A stretch of DNA of 6,449 nt from Fimbriimonadaceae bacterium (GTDB lineage: Bacteria > Armatimonadota > Fimbriimonadia > Fimbriimonadales > Fimbriimonadaceae): the NCBI GenBank assembly GCA_022402505.1, contig JAKRSE010000357.1:1-6449 (forward strand), written 5' to 3'. Positions 1-6,264 of this stretch are shown here, piece by piece (position 1 is the first letter of the stretch; each line of letters begins with the position of its first letter). Both the position numbers and the translations under genes were made by a program. Below the pieces are notes generated by a model. That model ran no database searches, had not been told where the DNA came from, and worked only from the letters and a program-made list of their open reading frames with translations.

Positions 1-1032
1 GAAGGGCTCGACGAACTTCTTCACCCCGTCGGCCTCCAGCTCGGCGGCGGCAGCGGCAAAATCGACCCCCTTGCCTTCCAGTTCCGCGATCGTCGCGAGA
101 GCCGCCGGCACGGCCTCGGGGAGAACGGCGACCGCCTCACCCTCCAGCTCCAGGCAGGCGGCGATGGTGGCCGGCGGGAGCGTGTTGACCGTCTCCGGCC
201 CGACGAGCCCTTCGACATAGAGGGACTTGGCGTAGGCCGGGTTCTTGGTTCCCGTGCTCGCCCAGAGCAGCCGCTGGGTCCGGGCTCCTGCGGCCTTCAG
301 GGCGGCAAACCGCTCGCCGCCGAAGATCTCCTGCCAGTCGCCGTAGGCCGCCTGGGCCAGTGCCAGAGCGGCCCGACCCTGGTCGACGGGCTCCAGCTTC
401 GGATCGACCAGCGAATCGAGCCGGCTGACGAAGAAGCTCGCGACGCTCTCCACCCGGACCACCGAGCCGCCCGCCGCCATGCGATCCTCCAGGCCCGCCA
501 GATAGGCCTCGGCCGACGCCCGGTACCGCTCGCGACTGAAGAGCAGGGTGACGTTGACATTGACGCCGGCGGCGATGAGGGCCCGGATCGCCGGGATGCC
601 CGCCTCGGTGGCAGGGACCTTGATCATCACGTTCGGCCGACTGAGCTCCTTCCAGAGCCGCAGGCCCTCGGCGATGGTGCCGTCGGTATCGTGGGCCAGT
701 TCCGGCGAGACCTCCAGGCTGACGTGCCCGTCCTGGCCGTCGGTCCGGTCGTAGATGGGGCGGAGAAGATCGGCCGCCGCCGCAACGTCCTCGATGGTCA
801 GGCGGTCGTAGATTTCGAAGGCCGACTTCCCTTCGGCGGCGAGGTCGCGGATCGCCTGATCGTAGGTGCTGCTTCGGGCGATCGCCTGCTCGAAGATCGC
901 CGGGTTGCTCGTGACCCCGACGATCCCCTGATCGAGATAAGTCTGGATTGTGCCGTCCTGCAAAGCGGCTCGGGAGATGAAGTCCAGCCAGGGAGACTGG
1001 CCCTTGTCAAACAGACGGTGGAGGTAGGTCAT
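1..1032 (-). CDS. tal: Transaldolase, mycobacterial/long type (C-terminus cut by window edge)
   Basis: Cytosolic enzyme that moves a dihydroxyacetone unit between sedoheptulose-7-P and glyceraldehyde-3-P, giving erythrose-4-P and fructose-6-P (non-oxidative pentose phosphate pathway). The reverse strand reads 344 codons without a stop from the ATG at 1032 to the window edge, starting MTYLHRLFDKGQSPWLDFIS. Landmarks seen: TSNPAIF at residues 41-47, the EVSP strand at 107-110, the Schiff-base lysine in VMIKVPAT (Lys138, codon 621-619), GVNVNVTLLFSRERY at about 156-170, and WASTGTKNPAY at about 257-267. Standalone enzymes of this type are about 360-380 residues, so only some 20-30 are missing, unless this is the N-terminal half of a transaldolase/glucose-6-P isomerase fusion, which the window cannot exclude. 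The ATG overlaps the rpiB stop (ATGA) and no strong Shine-Dalgarno precedes it, so translation is probably coupled to rpiB. Confidence 0.95.
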   Translation of the reverse strand, partial: MTYLHRLFDKGQSPWLDFISRAALQDGTIQTYLDQGIVGVTSNPAIFEQAIARSSTYDQAIRDLAAEGKSAFEIYDRLTIEDVAAAADLLRPIYDRTDGQDGHVSLEVSPELAHDTDGTIAEGLRLWKELSRPNVMIKVPATEAGIPAIRALIAAGVNVNVTLLFSRERYRASAEAYLAGLEDRMAAGGSVVRVESVASFFVSRLDSLVDPKLEPVDQGRAALALAQAAYGDWQEIFGGERFAALKAAGARTQRLLWASTGTKNPAYAKSLYVEGLVGPETVNTLPPATIAACLELEGEAVAVLPEAVPAALATIAELEGKGVDFAAAAAELEADGVKKFVEPF

Positions 1033-1490
1033 GGTTCTATCTTGGAGTAATGCGCTTCGATGGCCTTCACTTTGTTGAGACGCCGCACGTGGCGTTCCTC
1101 GCCGCTGAAACGGGCCGCGAGAAAGGCCTCGACCAGTTCCTTGGCGACCTCGATGCCGATCACTCGGGCCCCGAAGACGAGGATGTTCATGTCGTCGTGT
1201 TCGACCCCCTGGTGGGCGGAGTAGCGGTCGCTGCAGTTGCCGGCCCGGGCTCCCGGCACCTTGTTGGCGGCGATGGACGCACCGAGCCCGCTGCCGCAGA
1301 TCAGCAGGCCGCGATCGGCCCGGCCCGCCGCCACCGCCTCAGCCACGGAGCGGGCCGTGTCGGGATAGTCGCAGGCCTCGGTGGAGTGGGTTCCGTGGTC
1401 GTCCACCTCGTGCCCCAGGCGGGCGACGAGTGCGGCGATCTCGGCCTTCACCGGAAAGCCGGCGTGGTCCGCGCCGACCGCAACCCTCAC
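1029..1490 (-). CDS. rpiB: Ribose-5-phosphate isomerase B
   Basis: Interconverts ribulose-5-P and ribose-5-P in the cytosol. The product is 153 residues, normal for RpiB (about 145-155). It begins MRVAVGADHAGFPVK (DHAG motif at 8-11). It carries the active-site loop GLLICGSGLGASIAANK with Cys65 (the E. coli Cys66 equivalent) and the anion-binding GSGLG, then YSAHQGVEHDDMN with the catalytic His98, then FGARVIG. The EHDDMN variant replaces E. coli HNDTN but is common in other phyla. The start is the GTG at 1490, chosen because residues before it fit no RpiB, because AAGGGG (1496-1501) lies 5 nt upstream, and because this GTG overlaps the tkt stop by 4 bases (GTGA). The frame stays open upstream to about 1961, but that part lies inside tkt and is a GC-rich shadow. 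Its stop overlaps the tal start, making it the middle gene of the operon. Confidence 0.95.
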   Translation of the reverse strand: MRVAVGADHAGFPVKAEIAALVARLGHEVDDHGTHSTEACDYPDTARSVAEAVAAGRADRGLLICGSGLGASIAANKVPGARAGNCSDRYSAHQGVEHDDMNILVFGARVIGIEVAKELVEAFLAARFSGEERHVRRLNKVKAIEAHYSKIEP

Positions 1491-3436
1491 AGAGACCCCT
1501 TCACCAGACCGACCACCGCCTCGACGGTCATCCCCAGATGGGCGTAGACCTCGTCGCCGGGGGCCGATTCGCCGAAGCGGTCCAGCCCGAGCGACACGGT
1601 CCGCCCCGGAGCCAGGTCGGCCCAACCGGAGGTCGTCCCGGCTTCGAGGGTGACCACCGGGAGACCCGACCCCAGCACCGACTGATGCACCTCGGCGGAC
1701 TGGGCGGCGAACCGCTCGCGGCAGGGAACGCTCACGACCCGCACCGGAATTCCTTCGGCGGTGAGGGCCTCGGCCGCCTTCATCGCCAGCGACACCTCGC
1801 TGCCCGAAGCGGCCAGAACCGCCTTCGCCCCGTCGGCATCTGCCAGGACGTAGGCGCCCTGGGCATAGCCGGCGCGGACCGTTTCTCGCCGATCCCTCAG
1901 AGTCGGCAGTGCCTGGCGGGTGAGGATCAGCGCGCTCGGGCCCGAGGCGGTCATGGCGCATCGCCAGGCTTCGGCCGTCTCAAAGGCGTCGGCGGGGCGA
2001 TGGACTTCCAGGCCCGGGATCAGCCGCAGGCTCTGGACCTGCTCGATCGGCTGGTGGGTCGGGCCGTCTTCGCCGACGAAGACCGAGTCGTGGGTGAAGA
2101 CCCAGATCGACTTGGTCTTCATCAGAGCCGAGAGCCGGATCGCTCCCCGCATGTAGTCGCTGAAGACGAGGAAGGTGCTGCCGAAGGCGGGGAGGCCGGT
2201 CAACGCCAGACCGTTCACCGCCGCACCCATTCCATGCTCCCGGACTCCGAACCAGATGTTGCGGCCGGCCGGTTCCGCGGGCGAGTTGATCGGGCTGCCG
2301 GAGACTTCGGTCTTGGTGGAGCTGACCAGGTCGGCCGATCCCCCGATCAGCCACGGCACCCCCGCCGCGACCGCATTCAAGGCCGCCTTGCCGGAATCGC
2401 GGGTCGCCTCCTTGTCCTTGGGTTCCAGAGCGTTCAGAGCCGAATCCCAGCCCTCGGGAAGCGTGCCCGCGAGGATGTGCTGCAGGGCGTCAGAGCCGGA
2501 CTTGGCGACGGCCGCATCCCAGGCCGCGCTGAGGGCGGCTCCCTTGTCGCGGGCGTCGGCGGCGATCGCCTTGACCGCTTCCGGAACGTGGAAGGCCGGC
2601 TCTTCCGGCCATCCGAGGTCCTTCTTGGTCTGGAGCGTCGCGGCGGCTCCGAGCGGCGACCCGTGGGCGGCCGAGGTCCCCGCCTTGGGCGAGCCGTAGC
2701 CGATCACCGTCCGGATTACCAGGATCGAGGGACGATTCTCTTCGGCCTGCGCCTTCACCAGCGCCCGGTCGATGGCATCGACATCGTTGCCGTCGGCGAT
2801 CTCCAGGACCTGCCAGCCATAGGCCCGGAACCGCCCCGCCACGTCTTCGGTGAAGGCGTGGGAGGTGGGGCCGTCCAGCGAGATGTCGTTGGCGTCGTAG
2901 AGGAAGATCAGCCGGCCGAGCTTCTGCGTTCCGGCCAGGCTGCAGGCCTCGGATGCGATCCCTTCCATCAGGTCGCCGTCGCTGACCAGGGCGTAGATTC
3001 GGTGGTCGAAGACTCCGGGGTGGGTCTCCCGCAGGAAGCGTTCAGCCAGGGCCATGCCGACCGCCATGCCGGCGCCCTGTCCCAGCGGGCCGGTGGTCGC
3101 TTCGACTCCGGGCGTCCAGCCGAACTCCGGATGCCCGGGGGTCCGGCTCCCCAGCTGCCGGAACCGCTTCAGCTCGTCCAGCGGCAGTTCGTAGCCGACG
3201 ACGTGGAGCAGGGAGTAGATCAGAGCCGAACCGTGCCCCGCCGAGAGGATGAATCGGTCCCGATTCGCCCAGTCCGGCCGCGCCGGATCGAAGCGCAGGT
3301 GCCGCCGGAAGAGGGCATAGGCCATCGCCGCCGCGCCGAGCGGCAGCCCCGGATGGCCGCTGTTGGCCGCCTCCACCTGGTCGACGCTCAAGAAGCGGAG
3401 CGTGTTGACGGCGTCTCGGTCGAGGGCGGCGCTCAT
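1487..3436 (-). CDS. tkt: Transketolase
   Basis: Thiamine-diphosphate enzyme that transfers two-carbon units between ketose and aldose phosphates in the pentose phosphate pathway; normally a cytosolic homodimer. The product is 649 residues, close to the usual 650-670. Seen in order: ANSGHPGLPLG (25-35, His28), SAGHGS (66-71), GHPE (101-104), the ThDP/metal motif SDGDLMEG (152-159) with N183 and I185 in DANDISLDG, and HGSPLG (258-263). The pyrimidine and C-terminal domains hold VREHGMG with the catalytic Glu400, HDSVFVGEDGPTHQP (449-463), LTRQALP with Arg507, and FGESAPG (621-627). All expected catalytic and cofactor residues appear intact. The start is the ATG at 3436 because GGGAGG lies 4 nt upstream and MSAALDRDAVNTLRFLSVDQ fits family N-termini; an in-frame ATG at 3496 would add 20 unlikely residues. 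It is the first gene of the tkt-rpiB-tal operon, divergent from dapF. Confidence 0.97.
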   Translation of the reverse strand: MSAALDRDAVNTLRFLSVDQVEAANSGHPGLPLGAAAMAYALFRRHLRFDPARPDWANRDRFILSAGHGSALIYSLLHVVGYELPLDELKRFRQLGSRTPGHPEFGWTPGVEATTGPLGQGAGMAVGMALAERFLRETHPGVFDHRIYALVSDGDLMEGIASEACSLAGTQKLGRLIFLYDANDISLDGPTSHAFTEDVAGRFRAYGWQVLEIADGNDVDAIDRALVKAQAEENRPSILVIRTVIGYGSPKAGTSAAHGSPLGAAATLQTKKDLGWPEEPAFHVPEAVKAIAADARDKGAALSAAWDAAVAKSGSDALQHILAGTLPEGWDSALNALEPKDKEATRDSGKAALNAVAAGVPWLIGGSADLVSSTKTEVSGSPINSPAEPAGRNIWFGVREHGMGAAVNGLALTGLPAFGSTFLVFSDYMRGAIRLSALMKTKSIWVFTHDSVFVGEDGPTHQPIEQVQSLRLIPGLEVHRPADAFETAEAWRCAMTASGPSALILTRQALPTLRDRRETVRAGYAQGAYVLADADGAKAVLAASGSEVSLAMKAAEALTAEGIPVRVVSVPCRERFAAQSAEVHQSVLGSGLPVVTLEAGTTSGWADLAPGRTVSLGLDRFGESAPGDEVYAHLGMTVEAVVGLVKGSL

Positions 3437-3440
3437 GGTT

Positions 3441-3446
3441 CCTCCC
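3441..3446 (-). promoter_or_regulatory. Ribosome binding site of tkt
   Basis: On the minus strand this reads GGGAGG, a strong match to the anti-Shine-Dalgarno sequence, 4 nt (AACC) before the ATG at 3436. It decides the tkt start in favour of 3436 over the upstream in-frame ATG at 3496. Confidence 0.85.
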
Positions 3447-3449
3447 GGC

Positions 3450-3455
3450 AGTTTA
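3450..3455 (-). promoter_or_regulatory. Possible -10 hexamer for the tkt operon (weak)
   Basis: On the minus strand the spacer contains TAAACT, matching 4 of 6 positions of the sigma-70 -10 consensus, just upstream of the tkt ribosome binding site. It is the only A/T-rich hexamer in the spacer on this strand. No convincing -35 box lies 16-18 bp upstream, and a start site here would leave a very short leader. This is a candidate only. Confidence 0.2.
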
Positions 3456-3472
3456 GTGTCAGCGGCCCCACC

Positions 3473-3510
3473 CTGGCGGGGACTTTGGGGGAACACTGGC
3501 GGAACTTTGG
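3473..3510. repeat. Imperfect direct repeat in the tkt/dapF divergent spacer
   Basis: Two copies of a near-identical motif: CTGGCGGGGACTTTGG at 3473-3488 and CTGGCGGAACTTTGG at 3496-3510. They differ by one missing base and one G-to-A change, and their starts are 23 bp apart, close to two helical turns. The second copy contains the proposed dapF TTG start at 3507-3509. The pair lies 37-74 bp upstream of the tkt start. Spacing and position would suit a paired operator for a regulator of one or both divergent genes, but a chance or duplication origin is equally possible. The motif is not palindromic. Confidence 0.45.
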
Positions 3511-4322
3511 CTCGGCTTCCCTTCTGGAAGGCTCAATCGCTCGGCAACGACTTCGTCCTCGTGGAGCGAGGCGATGCGGAGGGTCTCGATCTTCCCGATC
3601 TGGCCCGACGGGTTTCGGTGAGGCGGTTCGGAATCGGATCGGACGGTCTGCTTGTCGTCGGTCCAGGCGAATCGGCCGAGGCCCAGGTCGATCTGCGGAT
3701 GTTCAATCCCGACGGGACCGAGGACTTCTGCGGGAACGGGCAGCGCTGCGCCATCGCTCATGCCCGAAGTCGCGGCTGGGCCGACGGGGAGTTCTTCATC
3801 CGACAGCACGGCCTTCTGAGCCGGGCCGAAGAGCTGCCGGACGGCCGGGTTCGCACGGTGCTGCCTCCGGCCAGGTTCGGCGAAGAGGACATCCCACGAG
3901 TCGGGATTCCCAACGACGCGGTCCTGCACGGGGTTCGGGGAATCGCCCTGAGCACCGGCAGCGCGCATTTCGTCGTCCCGGTGGAGCAGCTTCCGGGCGA
4001 CGAAGAGTTCTTCCGCGTGAGTCCCCTCATCGAAACCGATCCCGCCTTTCCCGAGTCGATCAGCGTCATCTGGACCTTGGCGGAAGGCGACCGGGATCTG
4101 AGGCTGCGGATCTGGGAGAGGGGCGCGGGCGAGACTCTGGGCTGCGGGACCGGAAGCTCCGCGGCGGCGGTCGTCTGGGCGGCGCACCGGTCGCTGGCCG
4201 GCTCCTTCCGGGTCCACAACCCCGGCGGCCTGCTCGAGATCGACCTCCCCGAAGGCCCGCTGGGCCCCATCGTCCAGACCTCGGCCGTCGCCTTCCCCGA
4301 TTCCGGGATCCTGGACGTCTAG
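3507..4322 (+). CDS. dapF: Diaminopimelate epimerase (divergent pocket)
   Basis: Cofactor-independent two-base epimerase that turns LL-diaminopimelate into meso-diaminopimelate for lysine and peptidoglycan synthesis. From the TTG at 3507 the product is 271 residues, typical for DapF (about 270-285). Seen: QSLGNDFVLVE (Asn14), FGIGSDG (41-47), FNPDGTEDFCGNGQR (66-80) with catalytic Cys75, and WERGAGETLGCGTGSS (203-218) with catalytic Cys213. The mirrored two-domain layout is complete. Odd points: the usual GNPH asparagine is Ser (GSAH, 151-154), and the second-domain 'NV' asparagine (normally FPxxxNVxF) is Ser in FPESISVIW (181-189). DapF function is likely, but a related racemase specificity cannot be excluded. 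The start is uncertain: TTG 3507 gives the family-like MARLPFWKAQSLGNDF but has only a weak GGCGGA 3 nt upstream. GTG 3456 and ATG 3435 are in frame but would add non-family residues and run up to or into the tkt start. Confidence 0.9.
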   Translation: MARLPFWKAQSLGNDFVLVERGDAEGLDLPDLARRVSVRRFGIGSDGLLVVGPGESAEAQVDLRMFNPDGTEDFCGNGQRCAIAHARSRGWADGEFFIRQHGLLSRAEELPDGRVRTVLPPARFGEEDIPRVGIPNDAVLHGVRGIALSTGSAHFVVPVEQLPGDEEFFRVSPLIETDPAFPESISVIWTLAEGDRDLRLRIWERGAGETLGCGTGSSAAAVVWAAHRSLAGSFRVHNPGGLLEIDLPEGPLGPIVQTSAVAFPDSGILDV

Positions 4323-4387
4323 GCCGCCGGCCGGGTTCACGGACTCTCTCCCTGCCGGTCGTTCGTGCGTTCACTCGGCCTGCACTT

Positions 4388-4392
4388 GAGGG
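4388..4392 (+). promoter_or_regulatory. Ribosome binding site deciding a GTG start
   Basis: GAGGG lies 3 nt before the GTG at 4396 and 18 nt before the first in-frame ATG at 4411. The spacing favours the GTG start of the beta-helix gene, although 3-4 nt is shorter than ideal. With the GTG start the product gains MPRWA, putting an arginine ahead of the hydrophobic segment, as expected in a signal peptide. Confidence 0.5.
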
Positions 4393-4395
4393 ATC

Positions 4396-6261
4396 GTGCC
4401 AAGATGGGCCATGACGGTCCAGCTCGCCCTGGTCCTGGCGGCCGCGCCGCCCCTGCTCTGCGTGAGCCCCCAAGGCGACGATTCGGCCGACGGCAGCCGA
4501 TCCCGCCCCCTGAGGACTTTGGCGAAAGCTCTGGAGGTCTCGGCCCGGTCCGGCGCGAAGACGATCGAACTCCTGCCCGGCGTCCATGTCGCCGAAGGTT
4601 TGGAGATCGGTCCGGCTCACTCCGGGTTGACTCTCCAAGGGGCAGACTCAGGCCGGACCGTCGTCGCCGCCGGCCCCCGGCTCGCCGCCTGGCAGAAGGC
4701 GGCGGACGGGATTTGGACCCATCCCTGGCCCTCCGCCCGGCCCGTCCGATGCCTGACCCGCAACGGAGCGCTGGTCCCCCGGGCCCGGTTTCCGCACCAG
4801 GGGAGATTCCAGCATGAATCCGTCTTCGATGTCCGCTGGATGTCCACCACGGGAGGAGGCTGGGAGAGGAAGCCGACCGAGGCCGAACTCACGACCATGA
4901 CCGTAAAGCCGGGCCAGATTCCGGCGGACTTCAAGATTCAGAATGCGGAGGTCACGGCCTTCCACATGTGGGACGAATCGACGATTGGCGTGAAGGCCTT
5001 CGACCCCGAAACGCGGCGGATGACGTTCACGGGTTCGCTTGGGCATCCTCCCGGCTCGTTCGGGGTTCAGGACTACGTCGTGTGGAACACGGTGGAAGGC
5101 CTGACTCCGGGGACGTGGATGCACGACCGGAGCCGAGGCGAAATCCTCTACCGTCCCGCCCGGGGCCAGGAGCCGAAACCGGCGGACGACTTCCGAACGG
5201 CCACGGCCGAATTCGCCCTGAAGATTGACCGGGCCGAGCGGGTGACGGTGCGGAACATCGCATTCACGACCGCCGGAACCCCGCTCAGTTCCGGCGGCTT
5301 CGGCTCCCTCAACTACCTGGGCGTCCTGACCGCCGAAGCCGCGCCCAACCTGACCCTCCAAAGGGTGTCCGTGCGCGGCACGGGAGGATGGGGGATCCGA
5401 ACCTACGACTGCCCCGACCTGGTCATCGACCGGTCAGGGGTCCGGGACGCGGGGGCGGGCGGCATCCGGGCGGAGGGCGCTCGGGCCCGAATCCAGGACT
5501 CCACCATCCAGAACACGGGCCTCTACTACCCGAGCGCCCCCGGCCTGTTCATCCAGGGGCCGGGCTCGACGGCTCGGCACAACCTGATCACCGATTCCAC
5601 CTACTCCGGCATCATCGGCGGCTCGGATGACCAGGTGATCGAGGGCAACCGGATCAAGCGGGTGATGACCGTGATGCACGACGGGGCGGCGATCTACGCC
5701 GGCTTCGCGAGCCGGATGACCTACCGAGGCAACTGGGTCTCCGACATCGAAGACACCGGGCTCTACGGCTCCAGCGCCTTCTACCTGGACGAAGGAGCCA
5801 CCGACTGCCTGGTGGAAGGCAATCTGAGCGAGGGGGTCGGTCGCCCGAGCCAGAACCACATGGCCATCCGAGGCACCATTCGCGGCAACCTCTTCATCAT
5901 CCCGGCGGACGGTCGCCTGGAGTTCGCCCGATGCACCGGCTTCCGGCTGGAAGACAACCTCATCCAGGCCCAAGGCAGCCTCACGTTCCGATTCTCACCC
6001 GGGGAGGTCGCGTTCGGTCGGAATGCCTTCCACTCCGGCCAGAACCGGTTCCGCTTCGATGCTCTGGAGCCGGGCGGGTATGCGACCCTCCGATCCGAGG
6101 ACCTGCCCGAATCTCCTGGCGTCCTGCGCGGGCCGCTTGGGCTGGTTCTCCAGAGAGCCGGGCATCACCGCGCCGGGCCTTCCGGGCTCACCCGAACATC
6201 CGGGATCACGCCGCCCGATGTCAGCCGCGCCGGCCCGCGTCCGGAACCCCGTCCGAGGTGA
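4396..6261 (+). CDS. Exported right-handed parallel beta-helix protein, probably carbohydrate-active
   Basis: The product is 621 residues. The N-terminus has a short signal-peptide-like stretch (one Arg, then the hydrophobic run LALVLAAAPPLLC at 10-22), so export is likely; no canonical lipobox is present. CVSPQGDDSADGSRSRPLRT (22-41) is the opening strand seen in DUF1565-like and GH141-like beta-helix proteins. Typical following elements are RCLTRNGALVPRARFP (118-133), PGTWMHDRSRGEILYRP (238-254) and LKIDRAERVTVRNIAF (275-290). Helix rungs with repeated Asn/Gly turns run from about 275 to 545 (HNLITDSTYSGI, EGNRI, RGNWVSDIEDTG, VEGNLSEG, RGNLF). Asp429 in MHDGAAIY and Asp465 in FYLDEGA sit where GH141-type enzymes carry candidate catalytic acids. 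Substrate is unknown; polysaccharide hydrolysis or lysis is inference. It starts 73 bp after dapF on the same strand. The last 45 or so residues are Pro/Arg/Gly-rich and unlike the rest. Confidence 0.8.
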   Translation: MPRWAMTVQLALVLAAAPPLLCVSPQGDDSADGSRSRPLRTLAKALEVSARSGAKTIELLPGVHVAEGLEIGPAHSGLTLQGADSGRTVVAAGPRLAAWQKAADGIWTHPWPSARPVRCLTRNGALVPRARFPHQGRFQHESVFDVRWMSTTGGGWERKPTEAELTTMTVKPGQIPADFKIQNAEVTAFHMWDESTIGVKAFDPETRRMTFTGSLGHPPGSFGVQDYVVWNTVEGLTPGTWMHDRSRGEILYRPARGQEPKPADDFRTATAEFALKIDRAERVTVRNIAFTTAGTPLSSGGFGSLNYLGVLTAEAAPNLTLQRVSVRGTGGWGIRTYDCPDLVIDRSGVRDAGAGGIRAEGARARIQDSTIQNTGLYYPSAPGLFIQGPGSTARHNLITDSTYSGIIGGSDDQVIEGNRIKRVMTVMHDGAAIYAGFASRMTYRGNWVSDIEDTGLYGSSAFYLDEGATDCLVEGNLSEGVGRPSQNHMAIRGTIRGNLFIIPADGRLEFARCTGFRLEDNLIQAQGSLTFRFSPGEVAFGRNAFHSGQNRFRFDALEPGGYATLRSEDLPESPGVLRGPLGLVLQRAGHHRAGPSGLTRTSGITPPDVSRAGPRPEPRPR

Positions 6262-6264
6262 TGG

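Noticed and set aside
1050..1547. A 165-codon plus-strand frame opposite rpiB
   Set aside because: It is antisense to a conserved enzyme, has no recognisable domain and is best explained as a GC-bias shadow.
1029..1961. A 310-codon minus-strand frame that would fuse an N-terminal extension to RpiB
   Set aside because: The extra 157 codons lie inside tkt in another frame and are low-complexity. The GTG at 1490 with its Shine-Dalgarno gives an RpiB of normal length.
3459..4340. A 293-codon minus-strand frame opposite dapF
   Set aside because: DapF motifs on the plus strand are clear. The antisense translation is low-complexity, without domains or a credible ribosome binding site.
4323..4345. 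CCGGCCGG palindrome just after the dapF stop as a terminator
   Set aside because: It is a self-complementary 8-mer without loop or following T-run, common in GC-rich DNA. It does not support an intrinsic terminator.
1430..4414. A very long (994-codon) open frame on the plus strand, antisense to tkt and running through dapF in another frame
   Set aside because: Its translation is Arg/Gly/Pro-rich with no recognisable domain and it lies opposite a fully conserved transketolase. In GC-rich DNA, such stop-free antisense frames follow from the codon bias of the true gene.
4396..4470. Lipoprotein signal peptide for the beta-helix protein, because of the Cys at residue 22
   Set aside because: The preceding residues are P-L-L, not the lipobox pattern with G/A/S at -1, and the Cys directly precedes the first conserved beta strand. 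An ordinary signal peptide is more likely.
6185..6196. Small hairpin CGGG-CTCA-CCCG near the end of the beta-helix gene
   Set aside because: A 4-bp stem inside coding sequence with no T-run is expected by chance at this GC content.
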